DNA of 64,000 bases, taken from Halanaerobium saccharolyticum subsp. saccharolyticum DSM 6643 (GTDB taxonomy: Bacteria > Bacillota > Halanaerobiia > Halanaerobiales > Halanaerobiaceae). Location of the stretch: contig NZ_CAUI01000015.1 in assembly GCF_000350165.1 (NCBI RefSeq), forward strand, positions 62,001 through 126,000, in the 5' to 3' direction. The notes below the pieces were generated by a model. That model was given only the letters and a program-made list of their open reading frames with translations, did no database searches and was not told the origin of the DNA. The stretch's first letter is position 1, and the number at the start of each line of letters is the position of its first letter. Both the position numbers and the translations under genes were made by a program. This document shows, piece by piece, positions 8,494 to 17,368 of the stretch.

Positions 8494-9170
8494 TAAATAT
8501 CACCTAGAAACTTATATCCTGCTCCATAAACAGTAACAATATATTGATCTTTTTCTAGATCTAGTTTTTTTCTAATATTTTTTATATGGGCATCAATTGT
8601 TCTATCAAAACCACTAAATTCTAATCCCATAACTTTATCTGCTAATTGTTCCCGACTTAAAACCTGCTCAGAATTATTAATTAATGTCATTAATATTTTG
8701 AATTCAGTAGTTGTTAAATCACAATTCTTAGCATTTTTTTTGACAATCATTTCTTCAGGATATATTTTATATTGTCCATCATTTAAAGTGATGATGCTGG
8801 CCTTTTCCTTATCTTTACTTCGTCTTAAAATAGCTTTAACCCGCATCAACAATTCTCTAGGACTAAATGGTTTACTTAGGTAATCATCTGCGCCATAATT
8901 AAATCCATCGATTTTATCTTCTTCACCGCTTTTGGCAGTTAACATAATAATTGCTACATCCGAAATCTGTCTGATTTTCTGACAAACCTCTTCGCCACTT
9001 ATTTTGGGCAGCATCAAGTCTAAAATAATTAAATCAATCTCATTATTTTTAAAAATATCTAAGGCCTGCTCTCCATCTTCAGCTTCTAAAATAGAATAAT
9101 CTTCTTTTAAATAACTTTTTATAATTTTTCTGATCTTAGCTTCGTCTTCTACAATTAATATTTTTTCCAT
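8493..9170 (-). CDS. OmpR/PhoB-family response regulator
   Basis: The receiver domain (about 1-115) has acidic residues in VEDE, phospho-acceptor Asp51 in LIILDLMLP, TAKSG, and Lys in YLSKPF. A winged-helix Trans_reg_C domain follows (LTTTEFKILMTLI ... VLSREQLADKVMG ... VTVYGAGYKF). The start is ATG 9170, 6 nt after GGGGTG; a longer frame to 9188 lacks a better site. It is partnered with the overlapping histidine kinase downstream. A sigma-A-like promoter and a perfect inverted repeat precede it and could serve autoregulation. Confidence 0.93.
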   Translation of the reverse strand: MEKILIVEDEAKIRKIIKSYLKEDYSILEAEDGEQALDIFKNNEIDLIILDLMLPKISGEEVCQKIRQISDVAIIMLTAKSGEEDKIDGFNYGADDYLSKPFSPRELLMRVKAILRRSKDKEKASIITLNDGQYKIYPEEMIVKKNAKNCDLTTTEFKILMTLINNSEQVLSREQLADKVMGLEFSGFDRTIDAHIKNIRKKLDLEKDQYIVTVYGAGYKFLGDI

Positions 9171-9201
9171 CTTGACACCCCAAAACATCTTTGAAATTTT
9201 A

Positions 9202-9227
9202 TAATAGTTGAAAACCCCTAACTATTA
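9202..9227. promoter_or_regulatory. Perfect 8-bp inverted repeat in the leader of the two-component operon
   Basis: TAATAGTT (9202-9209) pairs with AACTATTA (9220-9227) across a 10-nt spacer. It lies between the proposed promoter and the response-regulator start. It could be an operator for autoregulation or an mRNA hairpin. Confidence 0.45.
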
Positions 9228-9230
9228 TCT

Positions 9231-9260
9231 ATTATATAACTTATACCCCGCATAACACAA
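9231..9260 (-). promoter_or_regulatory. Probable sigma-A promoter of the two-component system
   Basis: On the minus strand, TTGTGT (9255-9260) and TATAAT (9231-9236) are separated by 18 nt, upstream of the response regulator. Confidence 0.5.
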
Positions 9261-9274
9261 GTTAAAATAAGATT

Positions 9275-9309
9275 AAAAAAAATCTGTCTGCCAGAATGGC
9301 AAACAGACA
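9275..9309 (-). terminator. Rho-independent terminator after spoVS
   Basis: On the minus strand a hairpin (TCTGTTTGCCA / TGGCAGACAGA with one bulge) is followed by a run of T residues, just after the spoVS stop. Confidence 0.85.
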
Positions 9310-9315
9310 ATAAAT

Positions 9316-9576
9316 TTATCTCGGTTGTACAATTAATTTTATAGCTGTTCTTTCCTCACCATCAATTTCTATGTCTGTGAAAGCAGGAATACATATTAAA
9401 TCAATTCCACTCGGAGCTACGAATCCTCTTGCAATTGCTACTGCCTTTACTCCCTGATTAAGGGCCCCCGCACCAACAGCCTGAAGTTCAGCACTTCCTT
9501 CTTCTCTTAAAACACCAGCTAAAGCTCCAGCAACTTTGTTGGGGCTAGAATTAGATGATACTTTTAATAATTCCAT
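9316..9576 (-). CDS. spoVS: Stage V sporulation protein S (SpoVS)
   Basis: This 86-residue protein matches SpoVS along its whole length (LKVSSNSSPNKVAGALAGVL, VGAGALNQGVKAVAIARGF, IDGEERTAIKLIVQPR). SpoVS is an Alba-like small protein needed for spore coat assembly and septation control in Bacillus. It is also kept in many poorly sporulating or non-sporulating Firmicutes. AGGAGG precedes the ATG. It follows rny and ymdB, the usual Firmicute order, and ends at its own terminator. Confidence 0.96.
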   Translation of the reverse strand: MELLKVSSNSSPNKVAGALAGVLREEGSAELQAVGAGALNQGVKAVAIARGFVAPSGIDLICIPAFTDIEIDGEERTAIKLIVQPR

Positions 9577-9671
9577 CTTCGTCTATTACCTCCTTGATTG
9601 GATAAATATTATTTCCCTCTATATAATATATTAGCCATAAAAGAAATAAATTCCTGCTTTTTTATAAAAAA

Positions 9672-10448
9672 TTATAAATTATTTTTCTTTATTTCCATGA
9701 TTTGCTGGACAGAGTTGTTTTGATCATCTGTTTTTACTATAACTCCTTCAATTTTAACATTCCCAGTACCTACATCATAGCTAACAGGAAGGGATGTTTT
9801 CATTTTTTCAATCATTTTATCTGGCTTCATACCTAAAATAGAATCAATAGCTCCTGTTAAGCCAGCATCTGTAATATAAGCAGTCCCTTCTGGAAAAATT
9901 TGAGCATCATTTGTCTGGACATGGGTATGGGTTCCGATAACTGCTGTAACCATTCCATCAACTGCTCTGGCAAATGCCATTTTTTCTCCCGTAGCTTCGG
10001 CATGAAAATCAACTAAAATAATATCTGAATCTTTAATTTCAGGATATAATTCCATAAATTTATGATATGGCGAATCATTGTTCTGCATATATATCTGGCC
10101 GATCAAATTGACAATGGTAACATTTTTAGAATTAATTTTTAAAGTCTGCCAACCTCTACCTGGATTATTTTCCGGATAATTTAAAGGTCGAATCAAATTA
10201 GGATCATCATCAATAAAGTTGAAAATATCACGATTATCCCAGGTATGATTTCCCATTGTAAAAAAGTCTATACCATAATCATAAAGCTCTTCAGCTACTT
10301 TTTTAGTTATTCCAAAACCACCAGCAGAATTTTCTCCATTTGATATAACAAAATCAATATTATGTTCTTCTATTATCTCATCTAAAAATATTCTTACAGC
10401 ACGTCTCCCGGCTCTTCCAACTATATCTCCAATAAATAAAATATTCAT
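9672..10448 (-). CDS. ymdB: YmdB-family metallophosphoesterase
   Basis: The 258-residue protein carries the YmdB calcineurin-like signature: GDIVGRAGRRA at the N-terminus, NGENSAGGFGIT, MGNHTWDN (metal ligands), VDFHAEATGEK and GTHTHVQT. In Bacillus this family hydrolyses 2',3'-cyclic nucleotides and affects the choice between biofilm and motility. GAGGAG precedes the ATG. It lies between rny and spoVS; a hairpin between rny and ymdB may give it partly separate expression. Confidence 0.95.
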   Translation of the reverse strand: MNILFIGDIVGRAGRRAVRIFLDEIIEEHNIDFVISNGENSAGGFGITKKVAEELYDYGIDFFTMGNHTWDNRDIFNFIDDDPNLIRPLNYPENNPGRGWQTLKINSKNVTIVNLIGQIYMQNNDSPYHKFMELYPEIKDSDIILVDFHAEATGEKMAFARAVDGMVTAVIGTHTHVQTNDAQIFPEGTAYITDAGLTGAIDSILGMKPDKMIEKMKTSLPVSYDVGTGNVKIEGVIVKTDDQNNSVQQIMEIKKNNL

Positions 10449-10483
10449 CTAAATTCTCCTCGTATAATATACTTAAAGTTTAT

Positions 10484-10508
10484 AAAAGGCTCCTCAAAGA
10501 GGAGCCCA
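10484..10508 (-). terminator. Rho-independent terminator after rny
   Basis: On the minus strand GGCTCCTC pairs with GAGGAGCC around a 3-nt loop, followed by TTTTAT. Confidence 0.85.
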
Positions 10509-10530
10509 TTAATTTCATAATTAGTTATTT

Positions 10531-12075
10531 TTATTTAGCATAATCAACCACTCTAGTTTCACGAATTATAACAACTTTGATCTGTCCAGGGTAGTCGAGA
10601 TTCTTTTCGATTTTTTTAGTAATATCTCTAACCATTTTTGTGCTTGCAACATCATTAATTTTATCAGGCTCAACAATAACTCTAATTTCTCGTCCTGCCT
10701 GAATTGCATATGCTTTTTTAACACCTTCAAAGGACTCACCAATTTCTTCTAACTCTTCAAGTCTCTTAATATAAGACTCTAATGTTTCTTTTCTAGCTCC
10801 AGGTCTTGCTGCTGAAATTGCATCAGCTGCTGCAACTAAAACAGCTTCTACCGATTTAAATTCAACATCATTATGATGAGCTTCAATTGTATGAATTACC
10901 TTTTCACTTTCACCATATTTTCTTGCAGTCTCTACACCAAGTTCAACATGAGTTCCTTCCATATCATGATCTATTGCTTTACCAAGGTCATGGAGTAAAC
11001 CTCCACGTCTTGCAAGTGTAACATCTGCACCTAATTCAGCAGCCATAATACTTGCTAAATAGGATACTTCAATAGCGTGTTGCAATACATTTTGTCCATA
11101 ACTTGTTCTAAACTTCAATCTTCCTAATAACTTAACTAGTTCAGAATTTAAACCATGAACTCCTGTATCGAAGGTTGCTTGTTCACCAATTTCTTTAATA
11201 TGCTGATCTAATTCCTCCTCAGCTTTTTCAACCATTTCTTCGATTCGAGCTGGGTGAATTCGACCATCAACAATTAGTTTTTCCAAAGCAATTCTTGCAA
11301 TTTCGCGTCTGATTGGATCAAAACCAGAAATAACAACTGCTTCAGGAGTATCATCGATAATTAAATCAATCCCTGTTAAACTTTCTAATGTTCTGATGTT
11401 TCTTCCTTCACGACCTATAATTCTACCTTTCATATCATCATTTGGAAGATTAACAACAGATACAGTTGATTCTGTTACATGATCAGCCGCTGATCTCTGT
11501 ATTGCAAGAGATATTATTTCTCTAGCTTTTTTCTCAGATTCTTCTTTCGCTTCAGCTTCTTTTTCTTTAATAATCTTAGCATATTCGTGATCAAGTTCAG
11601 ATTCTACCTTATTTAAAAGATAATTTTTGGCTTCACTTTCTGAGAAACTCGAAATCATTTCTAACTTTTCTTTCTGTTCTTTCTTTATTTCTTCAACTTC
11701 CTCTTCAGCCTTTGTTAAATTCTTATCTCGATCTTTAATGCTTTGTTCTTTACGTTCTAAATTTTCAGATTTACGATCAAGTTTTTCTTCTTTATGCATC
11801 AGTCTATTTTCTAACTTCTGCAGCTCATCTCTACGTTTTTGACTCTCTTTATTCGCTTCTTCGCGAATTTGATGAGCATCTTCTTTAGCTTCTAAAGTAA
11901 TTTCTTTTTTCTTTGCCTTTGCATCTCTTTCTGCATCTTGGAGTATCTTCTCTGCTTCTTCTTCTGCAGACTGCATACGTGCTTTCGCAATGTATTTTCT
12001 AATTAAATACCCAATTACAATCCCGAGAGGTAGGGCTATTATAAAATAAAACACACCTCCAGTAATAATATTCAC
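10531..12075 (-). CDS. rny: Ribonuclease Y
   Basis: RNase Y is a membrane-anchored endoribonuclease that initiates mRNA decay in Firmicutes. The 514-residue protein has one N-terminal membrane helix ([15 protein letters not shown]), a long charged coiled coil (about 35-200), a KH domain ([21 protein letters not shown]), and an HD domain with the HD pair in [12 protein letters not shown] and IEAHH. Length and order are standard. The start is odd: the only in-frame GTG (12075) shares its first base with the SD-like run AGGGGGTGA, and an in-frame stop lies further upstream. An ATT codon at 12069 or 12066, 5 or 8 nt past AGGGGG, is a possible rare start. Confidence 0.96.
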   Translation of the reverse strand: MNIITGGVFYFIIALPLGIVIGYLIRKYIAKARMQSAEEEAEKILQDAERDAKAKKKEITLEAKEDAHQIREEANKESQKRRDELQKLENRLMHKEEKLDRKSENLERKEQSIKDRDKNLTKAEEEVEEIKKEQKEKLEMISSFSESEAKNYLLNKVESELDHEYAKIIKEKEAEAKEESEKKAREIISLAIQRSAADHVTESTVSVVNLPNDDMKGRIIGREGRNIRTLESLTGIDLIIDDTPEAVVISGFDPIRREIARIALEKLIVDGRIHPARIEEMVEKAEEELDQHIKEIGEQATFDTGVHGLNSELVKLLGRLKFRTSYGQNVLQHAIEVSYLASIMAAELGADVTLARRGGLLHDLGKAIDHDMEGTHVELGVETARKYGESEKVIHTIEAHHNDVEFKSVEAVLVAAADAISAARPGARKETLESYIKRLEELEEIGESFEGVKKAYAIQAGREIRVIVEPDKINDVASTKMVRDITKKIEKNLDYPGQIKVVIIRETRVVDYAK

Positions 12076-12184
12076 CCCCTGTCTATATTCAGTTTTTTTA
12101 ATTTTTTATTTACATTTTCTAATAATATTTTAACTTTTTTGAAGGCTTATGTCAAGAAAATAGTGCAATCTGGTATAAAAAGGA

Positions 12185-12209
12185 AAAAGCCTGCAGATAC
12201 AGGCTTTTG
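12185..12209 (-). terminator. Rho-independent terminator after recA-recX
   Basis: On the minus strand AAGCCTG pairs with CAGGCTT around TATCTG, followed by T residues, just after the recX stop. Confidence 0.88.
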
Positions 12210-12217
12210 TTAAAAAT

Positions 12218-12679
12218 TTATTTATCTGTTACTTTATAAACTAAATCATAGCTAAAGCCTTTATTGGCAAGATAATTTTTTAGTTTATAACTGGAACTAT
12301 CTTCTTCAGTTCGTCTGCGTAACCATTTATCTTTTAGATACTCGGCCATCTCAAGTTCCTCTTGATTACTTAAGTATTCATTTAAGGCATTATTTATAAG
12401 CCGTTGATTAACTCCCTTATTTTTTAGTTCTTTATAAATAAGTTTTCTACCGCGTGGATGATGTTTTTTTCTTGATCTAATCCACATTTCAGCAAAACGT
12501 TCTTCATTTAGATAATCCTTCTCTAAAAGAAAATCAACTACTGCTTTTATAACATCTGCTTCAAAATCTTTTTTGCTTAATCTATCTTCTATTTCTTTAA
12601 TTGTTCTTTCTCTATAGCTTAAAAGTTTAAAAGCTTTATTTCGAGCTTTAGAAAATTCTTTCTTATCTACTTGATCCAT
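12218..12679 (-). CDS. recX: Regulatory protein RecX
   Basis: This 153-residue protein is rich in Lys, Arg and Glu and carries RecX three-helix repeats (KLLSYRERTIKEIEDRLSKKD, YLNEERFAEMWIRSRKKHHPRG, LIYKELKNKGV). RecX modulates RecA filaments. The gene starts 6 nt after the recA stop, with GAGG upstream of its ATG, so it is cotranscribed with recA and, by inference, shares its damage control. Confidence 0.93.
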   Translation of the reverse strand: MDQVDKKEFSKARNKAFKLLSYRERTIKEIEDRLSKKDFEADVIKAVVDFLLEKDYLNEERFAEMWIRSRKKHHPRGRKLIYKELKNKGVNQRLINNALNEYLSNQEELEMAEYLKDKWLRRRTEEDSSSYKLKNYLANKGFSYDLVYKVTDK

Positions 12680-12685
12680 TAGTAA

Positions 12686-13726
12686 TTAATCCTCTTTCTT
12701 TTCTTTCTTTTTTTCTTCTTCCTCATCTTCGCCTTCTATCAGACCTACTTTAACTCTAATTTTATTATCAATTTCTTCCATAACTTCTGGATTGTCGCGC
12801 AGAAATTCTTTAGAGTTTTCTCTACCCTGGCCAAGACGAACATCACCATAGGAATACCAGGAACCTGCTCGATCAACAATACCTGTTTCTTCTCCTAAAT
12901 CAAGAATACAACCGGGTTGTGAAATTCCTGTTCCATACATAATATCAAATTGACAATTTCTAAAAGGAGCTGCAACCTTATTTTTAACTACCTTAACTTT
13001 GGCTGTGCTACCAATTAATTTATCTCCGTCTTTAATAGTTTGTGATCTTCTCATTTCTATTCTGACTGAAGAATAGAATTTAAGTGCACGGCCACCAGGA
13101 GTTGTTTCTGGATTACCGAACATTACACCAATTTTTTCTCTAATCTGGTTAATGAATACAACTGCCGCTTTTGATTTACTAATCGCACCAGATAATTTAC
13201 GCATAGCCTGTGACATCAATCTTGCCTGCAGACCCATATGAGAATCTCCCATATCTCCTTCTAATTCTGCCTTTGGTACTAAGGCTGCAACAGAGTCAAT
13301 AACTACTAAATCAACAGCATTACTGCGGACAAGAGCTTCTCCAATCTCCAAAGCTTCTTCTCCACTGTCTGGCTGTGAAATTAAAAGGTTATCAATATTA
13401 ACTCCTAAATTTTTTGCATATTTAGGATCTAAGGCATGCTCAGCATCAATAAAAGCTGCTATTCCATCCAACTTTTGTGCTTCTGCAATAATATGCAGAG
13501 CCAAGGTTGTTTTACCAGATGATTCATTACCATATAATTCAATGATTCTACCCTTAGGAATACCACCAATACCTAAAGCTAAATCTAATGGTAAAGCCCC
13601 TGTAGGAATCGCCTCTACATTTAATTTTTGAGAGTCTCCTAATCGCATAATTGAACCTTTACCAAATTGTTTTTCTATTCTCTTAACCGCTTTATCAAGC
13701 GCTTTTTCTTTATCACTAGTTGCCAA
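12686..13726 (-). CDS. recA: RecA recombinase
   Basis: RecA is the strand-exchange ATPase for homologous repair and the SOS co-protease. Visible motifs are Walker [10 protein letters not shown], the Walker B region [20 protein letters not shown], loop L1 [19 protein letters not shown] and loop L2 [20 protein letters not shown]. The C-terminal tail is acidic then lysine-rich. The start is set at TTG 13726, 8 nt after GGGGAGG, giving 346 residues with the usual [13 protein letters not shown]-like N-terminus; a longer frame to 13744 would begin ahead of that site. A LexA-box-like sequence sits inside its promoter. Confidence 0.98.
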   Translation of the reverse strand: MATSDKEKALDKAVKRIEKQFGKGSIMRLGDSQKLNVEAIPTGALPLDLALGIGGIPKGRIIELYGNESSGKTTLALHIIAEAQKLDGIAAFIDAEHALDPKYAKNLGVNIDNLLISQPDSGEEALEIGEALVRSNAVDLVVIDSVAALVPKAELEGDMGDSHMGLQARLMSQAMRKLSGAISKSKAAVVFINQIREKIGVMFGNPETTPGGRALKFYSSVRIEMRRSQTIKDGDKLIGSTAKVKVVKNKVAAPFRNCQFDIMYGTGISQPGCILDLGEETGIVDRAGSWYSYGDVRLGQGRENSKEFLRDNPEVMEEIDNKIRVKVGLIEGEDEEEEKKKEKKED

Positions 13727-13778
13727 ATTTATCGTCCTCCCCAAATTTATTTTAACTGCAATTTTTGTCTTTAATTAT

Positions 13779-13807
13779 ATTATAGAACAAATGTTTAATT
13801 AATGCAA
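13779..13807 (-). promoter_or_regulatory. recA promoter with an embedded LexA (SOS) box
   Basis: On the minus strand, -35 TTGCAT (13802-13807) and -10 TATAAT (13779-13784) are 17 nt apart. The spacer holds GAACAAATGTTT on the plus strand (13785-13796), one mismatch from the GAACN4GTTC core of Gram-positive LexA boxes. A repressor bound here would block RNA polymerase. Confidence 0.75.
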
Positions 13808-13820
13808 GAAGCGTTTTCTA

Positions 13821-14363
13821 TTAAATGGAAAATAATTTAATATATTCTGGCCCTTCTTTTTTTAACTTACTTTGATAAAGAGTGATACTCTCAATTTTTG
13901 CATAAATGTTAACAAAGTTTTGGCTTTTAAACTTATCACTGATACTTGAATTTTTATTTTTGGCTCTTCCTAGAGTTAGGTGTGGAATATAATCCCGATT
14001 ATCCCTTTCAAAATCATATTTTGCTGTTTCCGTTTCTAATCTTTTATGAATTGTTTTCAGGATATTTTCACCTTTATTTAAAGCTAAGTACAGAACTTTA
14101 GCTCTTTTAAACTCTGGAAAAGCACCAAGTTTATCAAAGTTGATATATTGTCCTTTACTGTTAAATTCAATGTTTTTTAATGTCTCAATCAGATTTTTTT
14201 TATCAATTTCGGAAGCTTCGCCAATAAATTTTAAAGTTAAATGCCAGTTTTCTTTTTTAACCCACTTAAAATCAGCATTCAGTTCAGATTTTAATATTTT
14301 AAGCTTCTTTTTTATAAACTTTTTACTTCTATTATTAATATCTACTGCTATAAAAAGCCGCAT
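13821..14363 (-). CDS. thpR: RNA 2',3'-cyclic phosphodiesterase (2'-5' RNA ligase family)
   Basis: This 180-residue 2H-phosphoesterase begins MRLFIAVDINNRSKKF and carries the two catalytic HxT motifs, HLTLKFIGE and HLTLGRAK. The family opens 2',3'-cyclic phosphates on RNA ends and was first described as a 2'-5' RNA ligase; the cellular substrate is unclear. It follows the TPR gene by 13 nt, and the recA promoter begins close to its stop, so it is the last gene of the rimO/cinA side. Confidence 0.93.
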   Translation of the reverse strand: MRLFIAVDINNRSKKFIKKKLKILKSELNADFKWVKKENWHLTLKFIGEASEIDKKNLIETLKNIEFNSKGQYINFDKLGAFPEFKRAKVLYLALNKGENILKTIHKRLETETAKYDFERDNRDYIPHLTLGRAKNKNSSISDKFKSQNFVNIYAKIESITLYQSKLKKEGPEYIKLFSI

Positions 14364-14376
14364 TTTATTACACCCT

Positions 14377-15582
14377 TTAATTATTTATTCCTAATTCAGA
14401 TTCGACTCTGTCCAATAATTCTCTTGGCTCCTGATAATTATCATTAATATGCAGTGCTTTTCTTAATTCGGCTCTTGCAGCTTCCAGCATATCAGCTCTA
14501 TAATAAGCTAAACCTAAAAGATAACGACTTTCTGCATAATCTGGATTTTTTTCAACTGCAAGTGAAAATCGAGAAATAGCCCGATAATTTTCTTCTCTTT
14601 CCAAATGAATTTGTCCTTCTGCTAAATAAGCCTGAACATAATCTGGATTATATTTTAATGATTGTCCATAATAATTTAAAGCCTGATTATAATTATCTCT
14701 TTCTTTTTCAATCTGACCCATTAAATAATATCCGTAATAAGAGTTTGTATTAATTTCTACAGCTTTTTCCAGAGCAGATTTAGCCTCATTAAGGTTTTCT
14801 AGTTCAAGATAACTTTCTCCTAACCCAATATAATAAGGTGCAAAATCATTTCTAATCTTAATACCCTGATTATAGATAGACACCGCAGAATTATAATCAT
14901 TAACCTGCTGATATAAATTACCTAAATTCAAATAAAGGGAAGATTGAGACCCATTTAAGTCTAAAGCAGACTCATAATATTCTACAGCCTGATTTAAATT
15001 TCCTTTTACCTCTTTAATTCTAGCAAGATTCAAATAATCAGCTGCAGTCGGATCTATCTCAATTATTTCTTGATACAATTTTTCAGCATTATTAAAATTA
15101 TCATTTTCTAACTGGACATAAGCTAAATCACGTTTAAATTTTAGTTCAGTAACTCCTTCTGCTTCCGCAATTTTTAAATATTTTAAAGCTTCTTCAAAAT
15201 TTGCACTATCAAATTGATTATCTTTATTTAGATATAGCTCACCAATTTTCCAGTTCAATTTACCACTTTGATAACCGAGGTTATTCATTCTTTCCAAATA
15301 ATTGATAGCCTTTGCAGCCTGATTTCTATTAACTGCTGTCATTGTTGAATAATATAGAACACTAAACTCTAAGCCTTCGTCTAATTTATCATTTTCAATT
15401 AAAGTATTAAACTTTTCTTCAGCCAAAGCATAATTACCTTGGTTGTAGTCATTTAAAGCTTCAGTAAAAACTTCTGATGGGGACTTTTCTGATTCAACAG
15501 TTTCATTTTGTGCTAAAGCAAAACTTGTGATTGAAAACAATAATAAAAAAATCAATAGTAAATTAAAAAACTTTTTAAGCAT
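14377..15582 (-). CDS. Exported tetratricopeptide-repeat protein
   Basis: A signal peptide (FFNLLLIFLLLFSITSFALAQ) is followed by roughly ten TPR units spread over residues 30-395, for example YLNLARIKEVKGNLNQAVEY and YYIGLGESYLELENLNEAKS. These build a helical protein-binding scaffold, probably periplasmic. No enzymatic domain is seen. The gene overlaps the 3' end of cinA by 8 nt and is followed closely by thpR, but neither neighbour suggests a specific partner. Confidence 0.85.
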   Translation of the reverse strand: MLKKFFNLLLIFLLLFSITSFALAQNETVESEKSPSEVFTEALNDYNQGNYALAEEKFNTLIENDKLDEGLEFSVLYYSTMTAVNRNQAAKAINYLERMNNLGYQSGKLNWKIGELYLNKDNQFDSANFEEALKYLKIAEAEGVTELKFKRDLAYVQLENDNFNNAEKLYQEIIEIDPTAADYLNLARIKEVKGNLNQAVEYYESALDLNGSQSSLYLNLGNLYQQVNDYNSAVSIYNQGIKIRNDFAPYYIGLGESYLELENLNEAKSALEKAVEINTNSYYGYYLMGQIEKERDNYNQALNYYGQSLKYNPDYVQAYLAEGQIHLEREENYRAISRFSLAVEKNPDYAESRYLLGLAYYRADMLEAARAELRKALHINDNYQEPRELLDRVESELGINN

Positions 15583-16828
15583 TATTTTCCCCGCTTTCTT
15601 TTATCATTTTATAAATTTCGAAAAGTGCAATTTGAGAAGCATAAAACCGATTCATTTTTCTACCATAATTTTTAGAAAACTTAAAACAATTTATCTCACC
15701 CTTATAATTAAGAGCTAAATACATTGTGCCTGCAGTTTTACCATTATGTGCCGAAGGCCCAGCTGCTCCTGTAGTTGCAACAACAAGATCACTATTAAAA
15801 ATCTCAGCAGCATTTTCTGCCATTTTTGTTACACATTCCTCACTCACAACACTATGGTTTTTAAAAAAGTCGGAACCAATATTTAATAAATCTTCTTTTA
15901 TTTTTTGTTGATAAGCAACTATTGAGCCTAAAAAATATTGAGAGCTCCCTCCTTTTTCAGTTAATCGCTCAGCTATTAAACCACCCGTAAATGATTCTGC
16001 AGTCGCAATACTCAGCTTTTTAGAAATTAATAAACTGTGAACTTTATCTAAGATATCTTCTTGACCTTCTCCATATATCAAATTCTCAAATTGATTTTTT
16101 ATTTTAGCAGCAGCTTTGTTTATTAATTCGTTTTTTTGCTTTTGATCACTGATTTTACTGTCGTCAATTTTAAGCCTCAGTTTAACTTCTGCCCTTCCAG
16201 CCTGATAACTAATTTCTAGAGCAGAATGAAAGTTTAGCTCTTCAATTTTAGCAGCAAGAGTTGATTCACCAATCCCAATAAAATTAAATTCTTTAACTAA
16301 TATTTTATTTTTAGTCATGTTTAATAATTCTAACTCAATTTTCTTTTTAAATAAATACTTTAACTCTGATGGTACACCTGGTAATAAATAAAACCTTTTA
16401 TTTTTAGTTTCCACTTTTAAAGCTGGCGCTGTGCCTCTGTTATTATCAATTATTTCTGCTCCAGCAGGAAAATATGCCTGTGAAAGATTATTAGAAGTCA
16501 TATTTGACTGATGATTGCAAAAAATATTTTTTAGTTTATTTTCAATTTCTTTTGAATAAATTAATTCTAAATCCATTGCCTCAGCAAAAGCCTCTTTTGT
16601 TTGATCATCCTTAGTGGGACCAAGTCCACCTGTAATAAAAACTAAATCCGAATTTTCTGCTGCTTTTAAAATAGTATTTTTTATATTATCTTTTTCATCA
16701 CCACAGATGAAAATGTTTTCAAGTTGAAAACCTAAGTCATTTAAATTCTTTGCTAAAAATTTTGAATTGCTGTCCTGCACAAGTCCGCTAATTAATTCTG
16801 ATCCAGTTGCTACTATCGCTGCTTTCAA
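15575..16828 (-). CDS. cinA: CinA family protein (NMN amidohydrolase / ADP-ribose pyrophosphatase type)
   Basis: The N-terminal MoCF_biosynth-like domain has ATGSELISG, FITGGLGPTKDD and LLPGVPSELK. The C-terminal CinA amidohydrolase domain has IATAESFTGGLIAERLT and VATTGAAGPS. In the family these recycle pyridine nucleotides by deamidating NMN. TTG 16828 is chosen, 6 nt after GAGGTG, giving 417 residues; the GTG at 16837 is part of that SD site. The gene lies upstream of recA as in many Firmicutes, where it was first noted as competence/damage-inducible. Confidence 0.95.
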   Translation of the reverse strand: MKAAIVATGSELISGLVQDSNSKFLAKNLNDLGFQLENIFICGDEKDNIKNTILKAAENSDLVFITGGLGPTKDDQTKEAFAEAMDLELIYSKEIENKLKNIFCNHQSNMTSNNLSQAYFPAGAEIIDNNRGTAPALKVETKNKRFYLLPGVPSELKYLFKKKIELELLNMTKNKILVKEFNFIGIGESTLAAKIEELNFHSALEISYQAGRAEVKLRLKIDDSKISDQKQKNELINKAAAKIKNQFENLIYGEGQEDILDKVHSLLISKKLSIATAESFTGGLIAERLTEKGGSSQYFLGSIVAYQQKIKEDLLNIGSDFFKNHSVVSEECVTKMAENAAEIFNSDLVVATTGAAGPSAHNGKTAGTMYLALNYKGEINCFKFSKNYGRKMNRFYASQIALFEIYKMIKESGENNA

Positions 16829-16869
16829 TAATCCCACCTCTTATTAATTATAACATTTTAAATAAATAA

Positions 16870-16895
16870 AATCGACCCTATAAAGGTCGATTGAA
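16870..16895 (-). terminator. Rho-independent terminator after pgpA
   Basis: On the minus strand AATCGACC pairs with GGTCGATT and is followed by TTATTTATT. It separates rimO-pgsA-pgpA from cinA. Confidence 0.8.
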
Positions 16896-16915
16896 TTAAA
16901 ATCTGATTAAAATTA

Positions 16916-17356
16916 TCAAATTATAAAGATAATTATTTTTAAAATTATTAAAGTAGTTAATCCTGCTAAAATATCATCCAGCATTACTCCCCAACCCGAG
17001 GGTAAATCTTGAACTTTATCGATCAACCAGGGTTTAGTAATATCAAAAATTCTAAATAAAATGAAGCCTCCGATTAAAACTGGTATATTTAATGGTAAAG
17101 TATAATATGCTAATAACTGACCGGCCATCTCATCTATCACTATTTTACTATCATCTTTGATGCCTGTCTGCCTTTCTTCAAAATCAGCTATGGCAATTCC
17201 ACCTATAGAAAGAGCAGATATGAAATAGATGTTATTTAATAACGGAAAGGTAAAAACAAGTAAGACCATTAATAATGAACCCCAGGTTCCAGGTGCATAG
17301 GGAAGATGTCCACTATAAAAACCTGTTGCCAAAAAATGATTTATTTTTTTAAGCAT
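16916..17356 (-). CDS. pgpA: Phosphatidylglycerophosphatase A
   Basis: This 146-residue membrane protein has the PgpA pattern: FLATGFYSGHLPYAPGTWGSL at the N-terminus, KIVIDEMAGQLLAYY, FRIFDITKPWLIDKVQ, and a final LDDILAGL. It dephosphorylates phosphatidylglycerol phosphate. It lies directly after pgsA, 12 nt apart, so two consecutive steps of phosphatidylglycerol synthesis are coupled in one operon. Confidence 0.95.
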   Translation of the reverse strand: MLKKINHFLATGFYSGHLPYAPGTWGSLLMVLLVFTFPLLNNIYFISALSIGGIAIADFEERQTGIKDDSKIVIDEMAGQLLAYYTLPLNIPVLIGGFILFRIFDITKPWLIDKVQDLPSGWGVMLDDILAGLTTLIILKIIIFII

Positions 17357-17368
17357 AACTTCCTCCCC

